A stretch of DNA of 64,000 nt from Ifrita kowaldi (taxonomy: Eukaryota; Chordata; Aves; Passeriformes; Cinclosomatidae): the NCBI GenBank assembly GCA_013398055.1, contig VZRS01015011.1, positions 1-64,000 on the forward strand. Reading direction: 5' to 3'. Within the stretch, counting starts at the first letter, position 1, and each line of letters opens with the position of its first letter. Positions 25,801-37,657 of this stretch are shown one piece after another. Position numbers and translations under genes: made by a program. The notes beneath the pieces were generated by a model. It was given only the letters and a program-made list of their open reading frames with translations. It did no database searches and was not told the origin of the DNA.

Positions 25801-27799
25801 CTCTAGATAAGAGAAACTGTTTAGTTACACACCATGTGTATTTTCCTTCTGCATCAGACATGGAAATGAAAATAGACATCAGCAAAAGGAAGTAAATTAG
25901 ACGTCCTTCAGGTGTTAGGTTTTGTTTGGTTTTTTTTCCACTTCTGTACATATCCACAGAATCTATTTTAATTTTGTGACTCAATCTACATTTTAAAGGT
26001 TCCATATGAGGAAAAGAAAAATCACCAAGCATTTAGGTAGATGCACAAAACTCCAGGAACGGAAATGATTCTTCTTAAGAAATAAGAATAAGAATTTCTT
26101 TTAATAAATGCCATAGCTGACTATCAGTTATGCATGAGAATGCAGACAGAAAAAAAAATACAGAGGAAAACATCCAGCATTTACAAGACCCTCCTTAATG
26201 TAGGCGTAACTAGAGAATTTGGGATAAACAAGCTGCAGCAGATAAAAACTTATTTTGGCTCACCAGCATCTTGCTGTTATTGTGATTACTAAACACTGAC
26301 CATCAAAATATATCTATTGAGTCCTTATCCACTCTTCCAAAAAAACTTAAAATCTGAGCACAGCAGAGAATTGATTCTAAGGAGCTACATTAAAATTTTA
26401 AATCAGACAACTGTCACATGCATGTAGAAGTGCTTAGAGTTTTACTGTTAAGTAGCTAATTGCTCATCAAATTGCTGAAAAACATAAAAAAAGACAGCTA
26501 TGGCAAATTAATATATTGCTTAGTGATTTTAACTTACACATTTTCCTGGTTTTGGTATTGGCAATGCAAAAAAAAATGTACACTAGATGAATGACTGCAA
26601 CAAGGACTGTAGTAACAGAAAAGTAGATTACTGCTAAGAGGAGAGTATGTGTACAACACATTTTGGGAGCATAATAGAATTTTAAGTAGTAAACATACAA
26701 ATGTCTAGCCGCACTATAAGAAACTTGCTTTATTGCTGCATTTAAAAGTTAGAGGAAGAGAAATCCTGAAGATGTTATTTCACTTATACAATGTAATAAA
26801 TAAATTTCTAGCAAGGTATTAAAGATTAAAATGAAGATGACGTTTTAAAAGGAAACTGATTGTGGAGTGGCACTTTTTGCACCTGAAAGAAAATATTAAT
26901 AGAAAATAAACTGAAATTAAGGAGAAAAAGACACAAAAGTATTTAATTTAGAGATATGGTCTCAAAGCTTTAATTGCTGAAAGGCATGTAGTTCAACAGA
27001 TTGTAATAGGACTCTGTTGATTTCTATCCAATAAAGATTTGGTACATAAAGTGAAATACCATGTTGCCATCGAAAAAAAGAAAAATGCTTGTCTGTTCCT
27101 TTTATCTTGCTTTTACAGGCATTTGATATTGATAATGAGTCTTATGTGAAGTACAACAAATAAATATTATAGCCAGCTCCGTATAAACAAAGATAAAAAT
27201 TGCTTCTCTTTCTGGGTTACGTGCTTTTTGAAACATATGCTTCAGGGATTCAGGAATTGTAGCATGCCTCCTTTCTTGAAGGGTACCAGCAAGGGTAAAT
27301 CCAGGGGGATTTACATGGGTCAGTTGTTGAAAATAGTGCTCAATAACCAGTTTTATGATGGCAAATATGTCAGATTTTTTTTTTCTAATTTCCAGTGCTT
27401 GTGGTTCTTTCTTAAGTGCTTTCAATATATAATGCTAATGAGTCATAAATAGACCACTGAGAGTGAACACATGGCCAGAGCATGGTCTTGTATTTTCTCT
27501 TCGAGTTCTGTTCTGAAACCATGACATGGTTCAAACCAAAACATGTAACAGAGGAGCTAAGGAAAGTATGAGCATTACCTGTGACCTTGATTTTTTAAGC
27601 CAAAAGATGCTGGGGTTTAGTTTTCCTTTAATATATTAAATGAATATATATTATNGGTAAAGCCCCAACATATGCAGCACTTATGTTAAAAAGGATCTGT
27701 GTGGTATTTTTAATTTTAAGTATTTCCCAGAGATAGATAATTTCCCTCAACAGGGCATGTTTTGTTCTTTTCCTACTCATTATTGACCACATCTCAGAA
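22803..27799. other. Gene-free stretch
   Basis: The first about 200 bases remain GC-richer and may be retroviral or flanking DNA. The rest is AT-rich, with no gene or recognised transposon. It contains poly(T) near 23150-23166, an A/C-rich tract at 25193-25264, and an isolated N at 27655. Confidence 0.5.
25193..25264 (+). repeat. A/C-rich low-complexity tract
   Basis: About 70 bases of only A and C apart from one T, as AAAC, AAACCC and AAAACACCC units. It could be the decayed tail of a retroposed sequence or a simple repeat; no element body is recognised next to it. Confidence 0.75.
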
Positions 27800-28232
27800 A
27801 GCTTGATGAATGGGTCCATGGGAATCTTACGAGGTTTAACCAGACCAAGTGCAAGGTGCTGCACCTGGGTTGGGACAACCCCTGATATCAAAAGGGGCTG
27901 GGGGATGATCCAGAGTAGCCCTGCCCAGAAGGACTTGGGGATCCTGGTGGATGAGAGGCTGGACATGACCCAGCCATGGGCACTCACAGCCCAGAGAGCC
28001 AAACGTGTCCTGGGCTGCATCCAAAGCAGCGTGGGCAGCAGGGGAGGGAGGGGATTCTGCCCCTCTGCTCTGCTCTGGTGAGATCCCCCCTCCAGTGCTG
28101 CATCCAGCTCTGGGAGCCCCAGCACAGGAAGGACAGGGACCTGTTAAAGCGAGTCCAGAGGAGGACCATGAAGATGATCAGAGGGATGAAACTCCTCTCC
28201 TGTGAGTAGAGGCTGTGAGAGTTGGGGTTGTT
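27800..28232 (+). mobile_element. CR1 LINE fragment (ORF2 C-terminal half), plus strand
   Basis: Follows CR1 ORF2 from just after the RT catalytic region. It has 'GGTCCATGGGAATCTTACGA', then NQTKCKVLHLG in translation (about 27840-27870), GLGDDPE, LGILVDERLDM, QRAKRVLGCI, a block equivalent to the CR1 'SALVR' region, and KRVQRRTMKMIRGMKLLS (about 28146-28200). Stops and frame changes are frequent. It stops abruptly at GGGGTTGTT without reaching the CR1 3' end and meets an oppositely oriented CR1 segment. Confidence 0.9.
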
Positions 28233-28467
28233 GAACCCCACGAATTCCACAAGGCCTATTTCTCGAACTTGCCAAGGTCTCTCTGGATGGCATCCAGTCC
28301 CTCAGGTGTGTCAACTGCACCACTCAGCTTGATGTTGCCTCCAAACCTGCTGAGGGTGCTCTTGATGCCACTGCCTATGTCACTGATGAAGACATTAAAC
28401 AGGACTGGTCCCAGTACAGACCTCTGAGGGACAATAGTTGTGACTGATCTCCATCTGGACATTGAGG
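28228..28467 (-). mobile_element. CR1 LINE fragment (RT region), minus strand
   Basis: The minus-strand frame 28256-28462 reads VPQRSVLGPVLFNVFISDI, then LSRFGGNIKLSGAVDTPEG and DAIQRDLGKFEK, which is the CR1 RT segment around the catalytic motif. Where CR1 has FADDTKL this copy reads FGGNIKL, so both catalytic aspartates are lost. It continues past a stop into GCCTTGTGGAATTC and GGGGTTCAACAA, equivalent to the NLMRFN region, which is also present in the plus-strand segment to its left. The two segments share TTGTT at the junction (28228-28232). Confidence 0.9.
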
Positions 28468-31400
28468 CAAAATATTCTTATTTCGTTTGTTCTTCTGTGG
28501 TATTGGAAGCCCCAGATACACCATTTTCATCCAAAATTTCATTTTCTGAGCTGCAGAAAAAGATAACATTTGTCTGTTAAACACATTCCATCAATTACTC
28601 ATCAAATAATGTCAGAAAACACTATTTAATTTGCTATTATGATTGGACGATCTATATGAAAAACTAGGACTAATTTCACAGTATAATAGCTCTTTCAGTA
28701 AGACCCCTTCTGTTGTTTTTAATCTTGTGGGTATTGCAGGGGTTTTCATCATTTCTTAGCAACAACAAGTTCTTTTTTCCTTTCTGGGAGTTGTTTCATT
28801 TTTGCTCTCATTCTTGCTGTCCACAACCACTGATGCTTTTGAAGCCCTGTAGTAGTTATAACTGTATCCCTCTTAATTAATGAAAAAAGTACTGCAACTG
28901 CTCAATCCTTTTCTTTCTTTTTTAATGAACTCTGAGTTTAGATAAATTATTATCTTTGCAATGTGACATATTTTTCATTAATAAAAGTGCATATATTTGC
29001 AATTCTGTAGGTTAACCATTTTTGAAACATTTTTCAAATACACTTATTTTGCATTTATCTGCAAAGCAATTTGATGTAGCATTGTTGCAGCACAATAGAA
29101 CGTGCTGATGGATTCTGATGGATTTATTTTTTGTATTTTTGTCTTCTTCATAAAAATATATTACTTTCAACTGAATTCAACATTGAGAACAAAATACAGC
29201 CACTAGTTACTGTATCTAGTCTCCTTTTCTATGAAACTTTAATTGATTTAGGCCTGCAATTTTATATTAAAAAAAAGATGTGAAATTTGGGATTTCAGGA
29301 GTAAATCTGAGCAAGACACTTTCATTCCGCAGTAGAAACAAGTAATCTAGAAGAAAACTCCACAATACATGCAGCAAATTATATATCATTTTAACAGTGA
29401 TTTGGATATCTTGAACAACATTAGAAATTTCCTGCAGTATAATTTAGTGTGTGCAGTTTACCATAGAAAAAGGAACAGGCAGTTCTAATAATCAGTGTCA
29501 TCACAATTGAATAGCCCTCAGCAAGTCTGAACAATGTAATTTTACAATTTTCTGTTTGGGTACAGTTCTCAGACTAAATCTGTCAACTTTTAATAACAAT
29601 AATATCCCTTTAAAGCAATTCCCAGTAGAGATAATTCAAAACTGGTTTTTTTGGGGAATTCAAGTCAATAAATCCTGGTAGCATGACTTGCAATTATCTT
29701 CAGTGAGCCAAAAAATGTTTCCCCCTGAGAACAAAGTATCTTTCCACTTTATTAACTTACATCACTATTTTTCCCAAATGAATAAAAAAGAACAGAAGCC
29801 ATGACATTCCATACATTTGCGAATATCAGAATATCTGAAGTGGTACTAAAAACGCGCAATTTTTAATTAAATCTGTGACATTTTACAAAAGATTTGCCAT
29901 TGATTTATAGAACATCAGGTCTCAACACTCTTCCATTTGACTAATGAAAGCCCATAAATTCAAATTGTGCTTAGGAAGCTTTGTTTTGATACAATCACAT
30001 AATTCTAGTTGATAAATTTCAGCATCAAGACTCTTATCTTTACACTTACATAACCAATTTTCAAAAGAACTTAGGAAGGCATAAATTCCTTTGCTCATGA
30101 AGCAAGGATCCAAATCTGATATTGCTGTTTTGCCTGGTTCTTGGAGTAACTGTTGTCACCATTCTGGGTAATTCCACAGTCAGATATTATTGACCCTTAA
30201 ATTGTCACATAATGTAAGTCTGGGTTTTGCTTCAAGGTTTCATGATTTTCTAGGATTTGCTGATTTCCGTTTTTTTTCCCGGAACTGATAGTGTTTGTTG
30301 CTATAGTGCAACAAGCAAGTAATTTAAGATCCATACAAACAATAAAGAATTGTTTATTTCACAGCAGTACAATGGTAAGTTGAATAAAGCAATCGGTGTA
30401 GGAAAAGGAATATTATTTTTCATATAAAAAAGTCAGCTAGAAAGTTCAAACCCATTGTTATGCCTCAAAAAACCCAAAACTCTTCTGTTGCACTTTAACA
30501 AGAATTGCCAAGAGCCTAATTAAATTTTTACAAAATATTACACTGCATCTTGAGGGTGGAAATCATTGTTGCTCTTATTTTCTTTCTGGTGTAAATATGC
30601 AGCTTTTCTCTTTGCTAAGGAATTGAAGAAGCTTTGCTGGAAACATCAAACTTAAAGACATAGCCTAGAGTGTTGACATTTTCAATTTGACTTCTCTTTT
30701 TATTCCAGAATTTATTTATCTGCCATTAAAATCCAAGTGGTTATGCCAAAGCTTTCTTCTCTATCATGAGATATAGCTATAAAAGCCATATTCCAAGAGG
30801 TTAACATTAGAATGAAAACTTGTTATAAAATGGCATGCTAAAAAGGTATGCAGGTTAAAACTGAGATCCCTCCTGTTCTCTTTTTTTTTCTATCCTTTTA
30901 CATGAAACCTAATCTTGATTAGGAAACTAACAGGCAAGTAATGCAGAAATGACATGGAATAGTATTGTGAAATCACAGTCTAACATCTCCAAATATAATC
31001 CAACAAAATTTGCTGTTGTCAGACATAAAGATATTTGCTTCAGGATTTCCAAGAGAATCGATGATTTTACTGTGAGAATAACCAGGTAAACACATGAACC
31101 ATTAAGAAAAACAGCCAATCTTATGCTGAACATTTTCCATAAGCAAGAACTTTCACAAGTCTTCTTATACCATACATGTCCTATTAAGTTCATCAATATG
31201 ACAATTGCCTGTCATTTCAGATTAACGGAAGATTTAACTGGCTGTAACAGTATTAAGCTGTAACAATGTTGAAGGAAATAATAATAAACTTGCATCATAT
31301 TTGAAATTCAGACATTTACATGGGACGCAATTTAACTCATGTAATATAGATGAAATATGAAATATTCAAACAGAAGGTAACTATTCATAAAAAGAAGTGC

Positions 31401-34400
31401 CTGTCACAAATCAAGAGATTATAAAAGAATAAATATGGAAATGAAAATTGATTGCTGTGGGAAATCTTGATGCAGTGGACAATAATACAGCAGAATAAGA
31501 AACTAAAGGGACATTGCAACACATACATATAATTGATACGAGAAGTTCAGATTCTTATATTTCCCTTGAAAGAACAGCATGAAATTTAAAAGATCAGTAC
31601 AGCAGTAGGTCAAAGTAGGTTAAATTTCAAGAATACATAATATCACATATCTAAGTTTATATAGGTAAGAATTAAAAGTTAATCATATGAGCACACTTGT
31701 AAGACTATTCTATCATCCTCATATTAAGAAAACTAAATTTTCTTCTTTGGAGACACAAAGTAAACAAAGCTTAACAAATGTGAATTTCATACTGAACAGA
31801 AAGAGACAGCCATGGATCACAAAAAGACACAGAAAAAGAAAACAATGGGATTTGAAGGGCTTCAGCTTTGTGGAGCAGTTTAGAGTATTCACCCCAATGA
31901 GCCAAAGCTGATTGAGCTTTTAAGATGTCACGTCCAGAGGGTGCGAAGCACTGCAGTCAGAGAGGCAAAGTTCTGTCTCCACCCTGAGTGGGAACCCAGT
32001 CAGCTCTTCCAGAGTCCTTCCTTGTAGAAGTACAAGCAACTGTCGTAGAAGGAAGTGCCTTGTTTTCCTTCAATTTTCTCCTGAGTATATGAACTGGGGC
32101 TTTTGTAAGTACGGACAAATACTTCTTGCATGGTTCTGCCTCTTGTGATTCACATAGGAGCCATTTAATTTTCTACCTCCCTAAAACAGTAGGGTACTAA
32201 TTTATCAGGCTTTCACACTATTTACTCTGAGATTTCACTGAATTTCTATTTATAATTCAGACAGTGCAACAACTTTCTTTAGAAACCAAAAAATCCTACT
32301 AGAAACAAACTGGTCTTTTACTAAACAGAATGAAAAGAAGCAGCAAACTCTTATCTTGGGTAATTGCGTTCCAAGAAAATACGAAGAACACAGTAAGCCT
32401 GTGAGATGTGTTCAATTCTGCAACCAAAGAGCATCCAGAATGAGAATATGAGAGTGTTTATGATATCAGCAGAGTGCATATAAATACCAGCTATTGGAAA
32501 ACTTTGCAATATTGAGTGATGTACTTTGCAAGGATATATGTCAGAATAAGGGGACCTGAAAAGCAATGGGGTTTGTTGTTGTTTAAGCAATAGAGAAGAA
32601 AAACTGTATTATAAAACTCGTGGTTTAAAACTTGATGTGCTATTTTAGTTGGGGTTTCAAGATTTTTTCTTTAATTTTAAATTTATGTTAACTTCATGCA
32701 GGATTACAGTTGTCCAGATTAAAATACCCCTTTCTTTCTAAAGACTAGAGTACTCCATAACCTATGATATTTCCACTTGTTTTCATGTCAATTGAAGCAG
32801 CAACTGCAATAGTGTTAAAACGGGTGCTTGTAGTTCCAAAAGTGCCGCCAGAAACAAGAGACTGAGGCTATAGGGGTAAAAAAACACAACCCAGACAGAA
32901 ATTATATCTGAATTTAAAATGCTAAAATATCCTCCTGCTTTTGAGGAGTATCTTAGAAACAAAATTAATTTGTGAACATCTGTTATCTACAGGACAGAAC
33001 ATGAGTTTTGGTCAGAATATATTTCATTTTAATATTTATTATGTGTTATTTAGCACAAGCTGACTCTTTAGGAAATGAGTTGTGTTACAGCATTGATTTT
33101 AAGGTAGATGTTTTATTTCTTTATTCTATGTTCTGTGAATAAATGAAAACTATGATCTTACTCAAAGTTAGAAGAATTGAAAATGTAGTGGTGTGTTTCT
33201 CAAGTCATGTAACACTTAAATACTGGAGGCTGCTTTAAATTAAGTTCTTCATCAAAGTACTCAAGGTACCTAAATATCTAGTCAGTCGAAAAAAAAACCT
33301 ACTAGATGTATCCCAATCTTTGGAAGGGTGTTCTACAACATTTAGTTCTTTTGAAGAAAAATTTAACTTGTTTGATTGTTGCAGATGCATAAAGACTTAA
33401 ATGTTCGAGAACTTTGATATAATACCACTAAATCTCAGCTAACTTTTTAAGACAACACTGGAAGGTAAAACCAATCAGGATATATTTTCTTAGGTCTGTC
33501 AGTGTGAACTAATGAGTTTCTGCTGTGGCTTCTATTAGTCCATCAGAAAAAGTCAGATAATTTAATAGTCCATGGAAACAAAATGGATTGATTCAAACTT
33601 TCCATGAAAATAGAGTATTCCTTTCTCATTAAGCAGTGTCAGCAGATTCTTTTGAACAGGAGTCAGTACTGATATGAATTCACCCAGGTAAACTAGTTTT
33701 GTTACTTTCTGAACAGGAAATGCTAGCATGAAATTAACCATGTAATTAACAAACATAGCACTCTGAAGAATCAAACAGCTTTTTAAGAGGATCTATTATT
33801 TTATTTTTCTGCTTGTTTGTACCTTCACAATCAGAAAATTAACATGATTATATCTAAAGCACAGCCTCATTAGTCCCCTCAGGGAATTAATTAACCTGTT
33901 TTATCTAGGAAACCGCAGCAACCCTCATAAGTTATGAGTTGCTGTGTTTAATACTGCCATGTAAGTCCAACAAATGTAATGAATGATTAAGTCTTGGAAA
34001 ATGAAGTAACACATTTATCTTCTGTCTGAATGAAAGGAGAGACTACAGAAAGTAAAACATGTTTCCTTTCAAAGGATGAGATGCATGAAGGTATATAATT
34101 TCCTTCCCATATATTATGAAGTGTTTAACGGAATTCTATTAACTCCAGCTCTTGTCACTTTCATAAATCAGTAATCTAAATTCATGAAAAGATAACTGAT
34201 TTACCCATGATTTAAAAGCTTTGGAGTACAACTGAAAAGCTAATAATTTTGCAATATCAATTTTGTGTTCTTCCCAGAGTGTTTGACCTCACTGAAGGCA
34301 GAGCTTAGGTAGGTAACAAAGTGTGAACAAACAGTCCACGCAGAACTGTTCTTTGGCCAGTGTAACATACTACAGAATCCCTCTTTTTTCCTGGGCAAAA

Positions 34401-37364
34401 TAAATTATGATAAGGCAGTGTTATTCAGAAAAAGTTTGGGTAAGCCTAGCAGCGGATAAGGTGAATCGTAAATCTTTAGTTTCTTGCAGTGTGGAGAAGC
34501 CCAAATTATGAAACCTCAAACCAGAAGCAAGATAGTCACAGCAGCATAAAGACGTACATTCTAGTACATCCTGCCAATGATGCACTGTGCCAGAGCCCTT
34601 TGCTTGGCACTGACTCAGATGTCACCACTCTGTGCTTCTCCTTGCTACCACGGAGGAATGACCGAAAGCAGCACAGCTTATCCAGGCTGACAGCACAAAT
34701 GCTGAAAGAGGTGTGGACCAAAAATAAAGCGGAGAAAAGAAGAACTGAGACAGAAGACTTTGCTGACCTGTGAGCAAATGGTTGTGGGGGGAAAAAGATC
34801 CGTGTAGAGAAGAAATGGAAAGGTTTCCAAGCATCAGAGCAGCAAGGTGCACAGTTGTACTCCCAATTCAAAAATCAAACTTTAGCCAAGAACTCATTAC
34901 AGCCAAGATGTCTACTGGGAGCTCTTACCCTTTGGCAACTGATGATGAGAGTACAGTTATTAAGTCAGTTGGCATATATACATCTCCAGAAACTTCTACT
35001 GGCTTATCAGGTCCATGCTACAGGGAGCTCTTACTGTCTTCTTTACAGCAGCTCTATGAAATAAGGAACTCAGTTTCAATCTGATGCTTTCACAGGAATT
35101 CTTGGTGTCCATTTCTAAAGGCATATAAGGATGAAATGTGCATAAATATTCCATGACTGAATTCAAGGTGAAAAACCATGACTCTTGGCTCAGGCTAACA
35201 CAAATATCATCATATTTACAGGCAATTCATCATCACCCATCAAAAAGCTCAACTCCTTTTCTTCGAGATTTATTAGAATGGCATCATACAGACACATCTT
35301 ATACTGGACCTGACAGTATATGGCCATAGTATGAGCAAATTGTGATGCAAAATTCTTCCATTCTGAGGCTGGATTTTTTATAATTTTTCAATCCCATAGC
35401 TCCCATATATTTAGCCAAGTACAGGAAACCAAACACTCAAAACACTTCAGCTACATGGAAAAATAATATCACCGAATCTTTAAACTGCATTACAATCTTG
35501 TTTGAACGTCCACTAAGAGTTAAAATGGTGTTTAGGTTTATTTACATACAATGTCACTCAGTGTGAACAAAATTTGGGCCTCTTTACTTCTTCTTAAAAG
35601 CATCCATTCATGAATTAGTTGTTTAGCTAACCTACTTTAGATTTGTACACAAATAATTTGAGTTAAAACTCTTCATACAGTTCAATTTTACATACATTTT
35701 TCTTTATTTCTTTCATAAATCTAAAAAAAACAAGCTAATTAACCACCATTTGATAACTGTATTTCATAAGTACATACATACATTTATATCAAACATCATT
35801 TTTCCTCTTCTAAGAAAAAAATCTCATGTAACACAATATCATTTCTTCAATACAAATGAATAGCACTTACTACAGTAACTTTACATATGAATAAATCTCA
35901 TGGACTACTAGAACAGATATATTACCTGTAAAATTACTTTAAGTGTTCTGAACTCACCTTTAATAGCATTTTCAGAACTGCAGACATCTGAAAGAAATTA
36001 TGTATTCAGTTTCTTTTCTGGAGTTGGTATGCTTCAGTGCTGCAGCCACAAAACTCAGTTTTGATCCCTAAATTAGTCTGGATTTCTGAAGGTGAATTTT
36101 CACAGAGAAGAATCCAGCAGTAAGTGGGGCAGAGATAGCTATTTACAAATGGAGAAATGAGCCCAAAATAGTGCTAGCAATTAAAGCTCCATTAGCTGGA
36201 AACTTGTTGTGCCATCATCATTAGAGAGTTTATAAAAACAGTAAAGAAAATTCTGTGACTCAGAGTCCCACTGGTGTAGGCTTTACACAGTAGCCTGAGG
36301 TAGCATTTGCTCAGACACAATCCTTTTCTGCAAAGAACAAAAAGTGCAATAACCTCCCAACAAGAGTGATAACCTCTTGAGGGTGGACTCATTTGTTCAT
36401 CATGAAGATGGCAAAAATAGCACCAACTACTTTGTCCTGTAGCAGAAAGTTTAGTCACAGCAACTGCAGCAGTAATCACAACATCATGTAAATTGCATTT
36501 ATCTGAGTTATCTGCTAAATGATACATCTAGATTATCTAATAAGCTACTTACAAAAACAAGCAAATAAAAACTAGATATGTATGTAAAAATCAAATATCA
36601 AACATTAAAAAAAATAATGTTCTTATGAATAACTACAATTGAATTTAGTATCTATCTCTTCCAATAGAAACTTAAAGGGAAATTTGGCTTTGAGTAGCAG
36701 GTTTGCTGGTAATAAGAAATAAAAAGAGGAACAATAAAAAAAACAAGGGGAAGCCTTACTTAAACCTTCCCTAGTGAGGACTCTGCCTCAGTAACTCATT
36801 CATACTGCTCTACAATGATGTTTTCTCCTATTACAACTCTGTTGGGAGACTGTTTGGCATGAGAGTGGGTGGTGATATGCAGCACTTTTCCCTTTTTGAT
36901 TCCCTTAAGACTAGGGAAAATGTAGAGTCTCTTTGATCAGTCTTGATTCATGTCCAAATGACAGCCCTCTATCATTCAGAATTCATTCATTCCTAGCACA
37001 TCTTCATCTTCCCACTGACATTAATATCTGCGCATTAAGATTCAAGAAAACTAACCTGATAAATGCACAGGCTTTGTGTATGCCACATTAGAAATTTGAC
37101 AAATGTTACATTCACTTACACAAAACTGCTAAGAACTTTCTAAAGGAAAACTCAATTAAATTAATATGAATTCCAGTTACTGATCCAGCAAACCCTTGGA
37201 CCTTTTGGTAGGTCAGTGTGTTGCAGCAAGTGATGTATTCACTCAAAGGGCTTCCTATGTCTGTACCGATTCTGAGATGCAAGGAGTTCCTGGAAGAGCA
37301 GAAGATAATGATCATAAATAATGATGATTCACTAATCTCCACTATGAATAGCAACTAGTTTTAA

Positions 37365-37365
<1 letters not shown>
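28468..37365. other. Long gene-free stretch
   Basis: About 8.9 kb of AT-rich DNA without a recognisable gene or transposon. Open frames are mostly under 95 codons and unremarkable. The one segment that stands out, 34489-35084, is listed separately. Confidence 0.5.
34489..35084 (+). other. Two abutting open frames, unrecognised
   Basis: Frame 34489-34773 (94 codons, non-ATG start, ending TGA) is followed in the next frame by 34770-35084 (104 codons, also GTG-started), so about 600 bases are open with a single frame change around 34766-34773. An acceptor-like TTTCTTGCAG lies just before 34490. The first frame has a basic stretch, RLTAQMLKEVWTKNKAEKRR, near its end; the second has a serine/threonine-rich middle (STGSSYPLATDDESTV). 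No family is recognised. A minus-strand frame (34536-34871) is also open, so chance or composition is a serious alternative. Confidence 0.2.
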
Positions 37366-37413
<48 letters not shown>

Positions 37414-37427
37414 AAAAAAAAAAATTT
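37366..37427 (+). repeat. Poly(A) run of 43 plus shorter A runs, next to an N
   Basis: A43 at 37366-37408, then TTTC, A12, TTT and an isolated undetermined base at 37428. It could be a retroposition tail, but no retroposed body is recognised upstream. A miscalled homopolymer is equally plausible given the N. Confidence 0.85.
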
Positions 37428-37469
37428 NAGAATTCCAATAGAATATAATTCTTCACAGTGACATGGGTT

Positions 37470-37657
37470 AAGCACAGGAAGGGGCTGCTGTGAGAGGCTC
37501 TTAAATCCCTGCCCCGGAGGATTTTCAAAGCTCAACTGGATGACACCTTGCATGATTGATCTAACTGTGAAGCTAGCCCTGGTTTGAGCAGGGGATTGGT
37601 AAAGATGACCTGCTGAGCTCTCATTCAACTTTTTTCTTACTTTGATTCCTATGATCT
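37470..37657 (+). mobile_element. CR1 LINE 3' end fragment, old
   Basis: Diverged but recognisable: GGAGGATTTTCAAAGCTCAA, CTGGATGACACC, 'TTTGAGCAGGGGATTGGTAA', GATGACCTGCTGAG, CTCATTCAAC and a degenerate end TTGATTCCTATGATC. These follow the order of the CR1 3' UTR. The left boundary is approximate. Confidence 0.75.
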
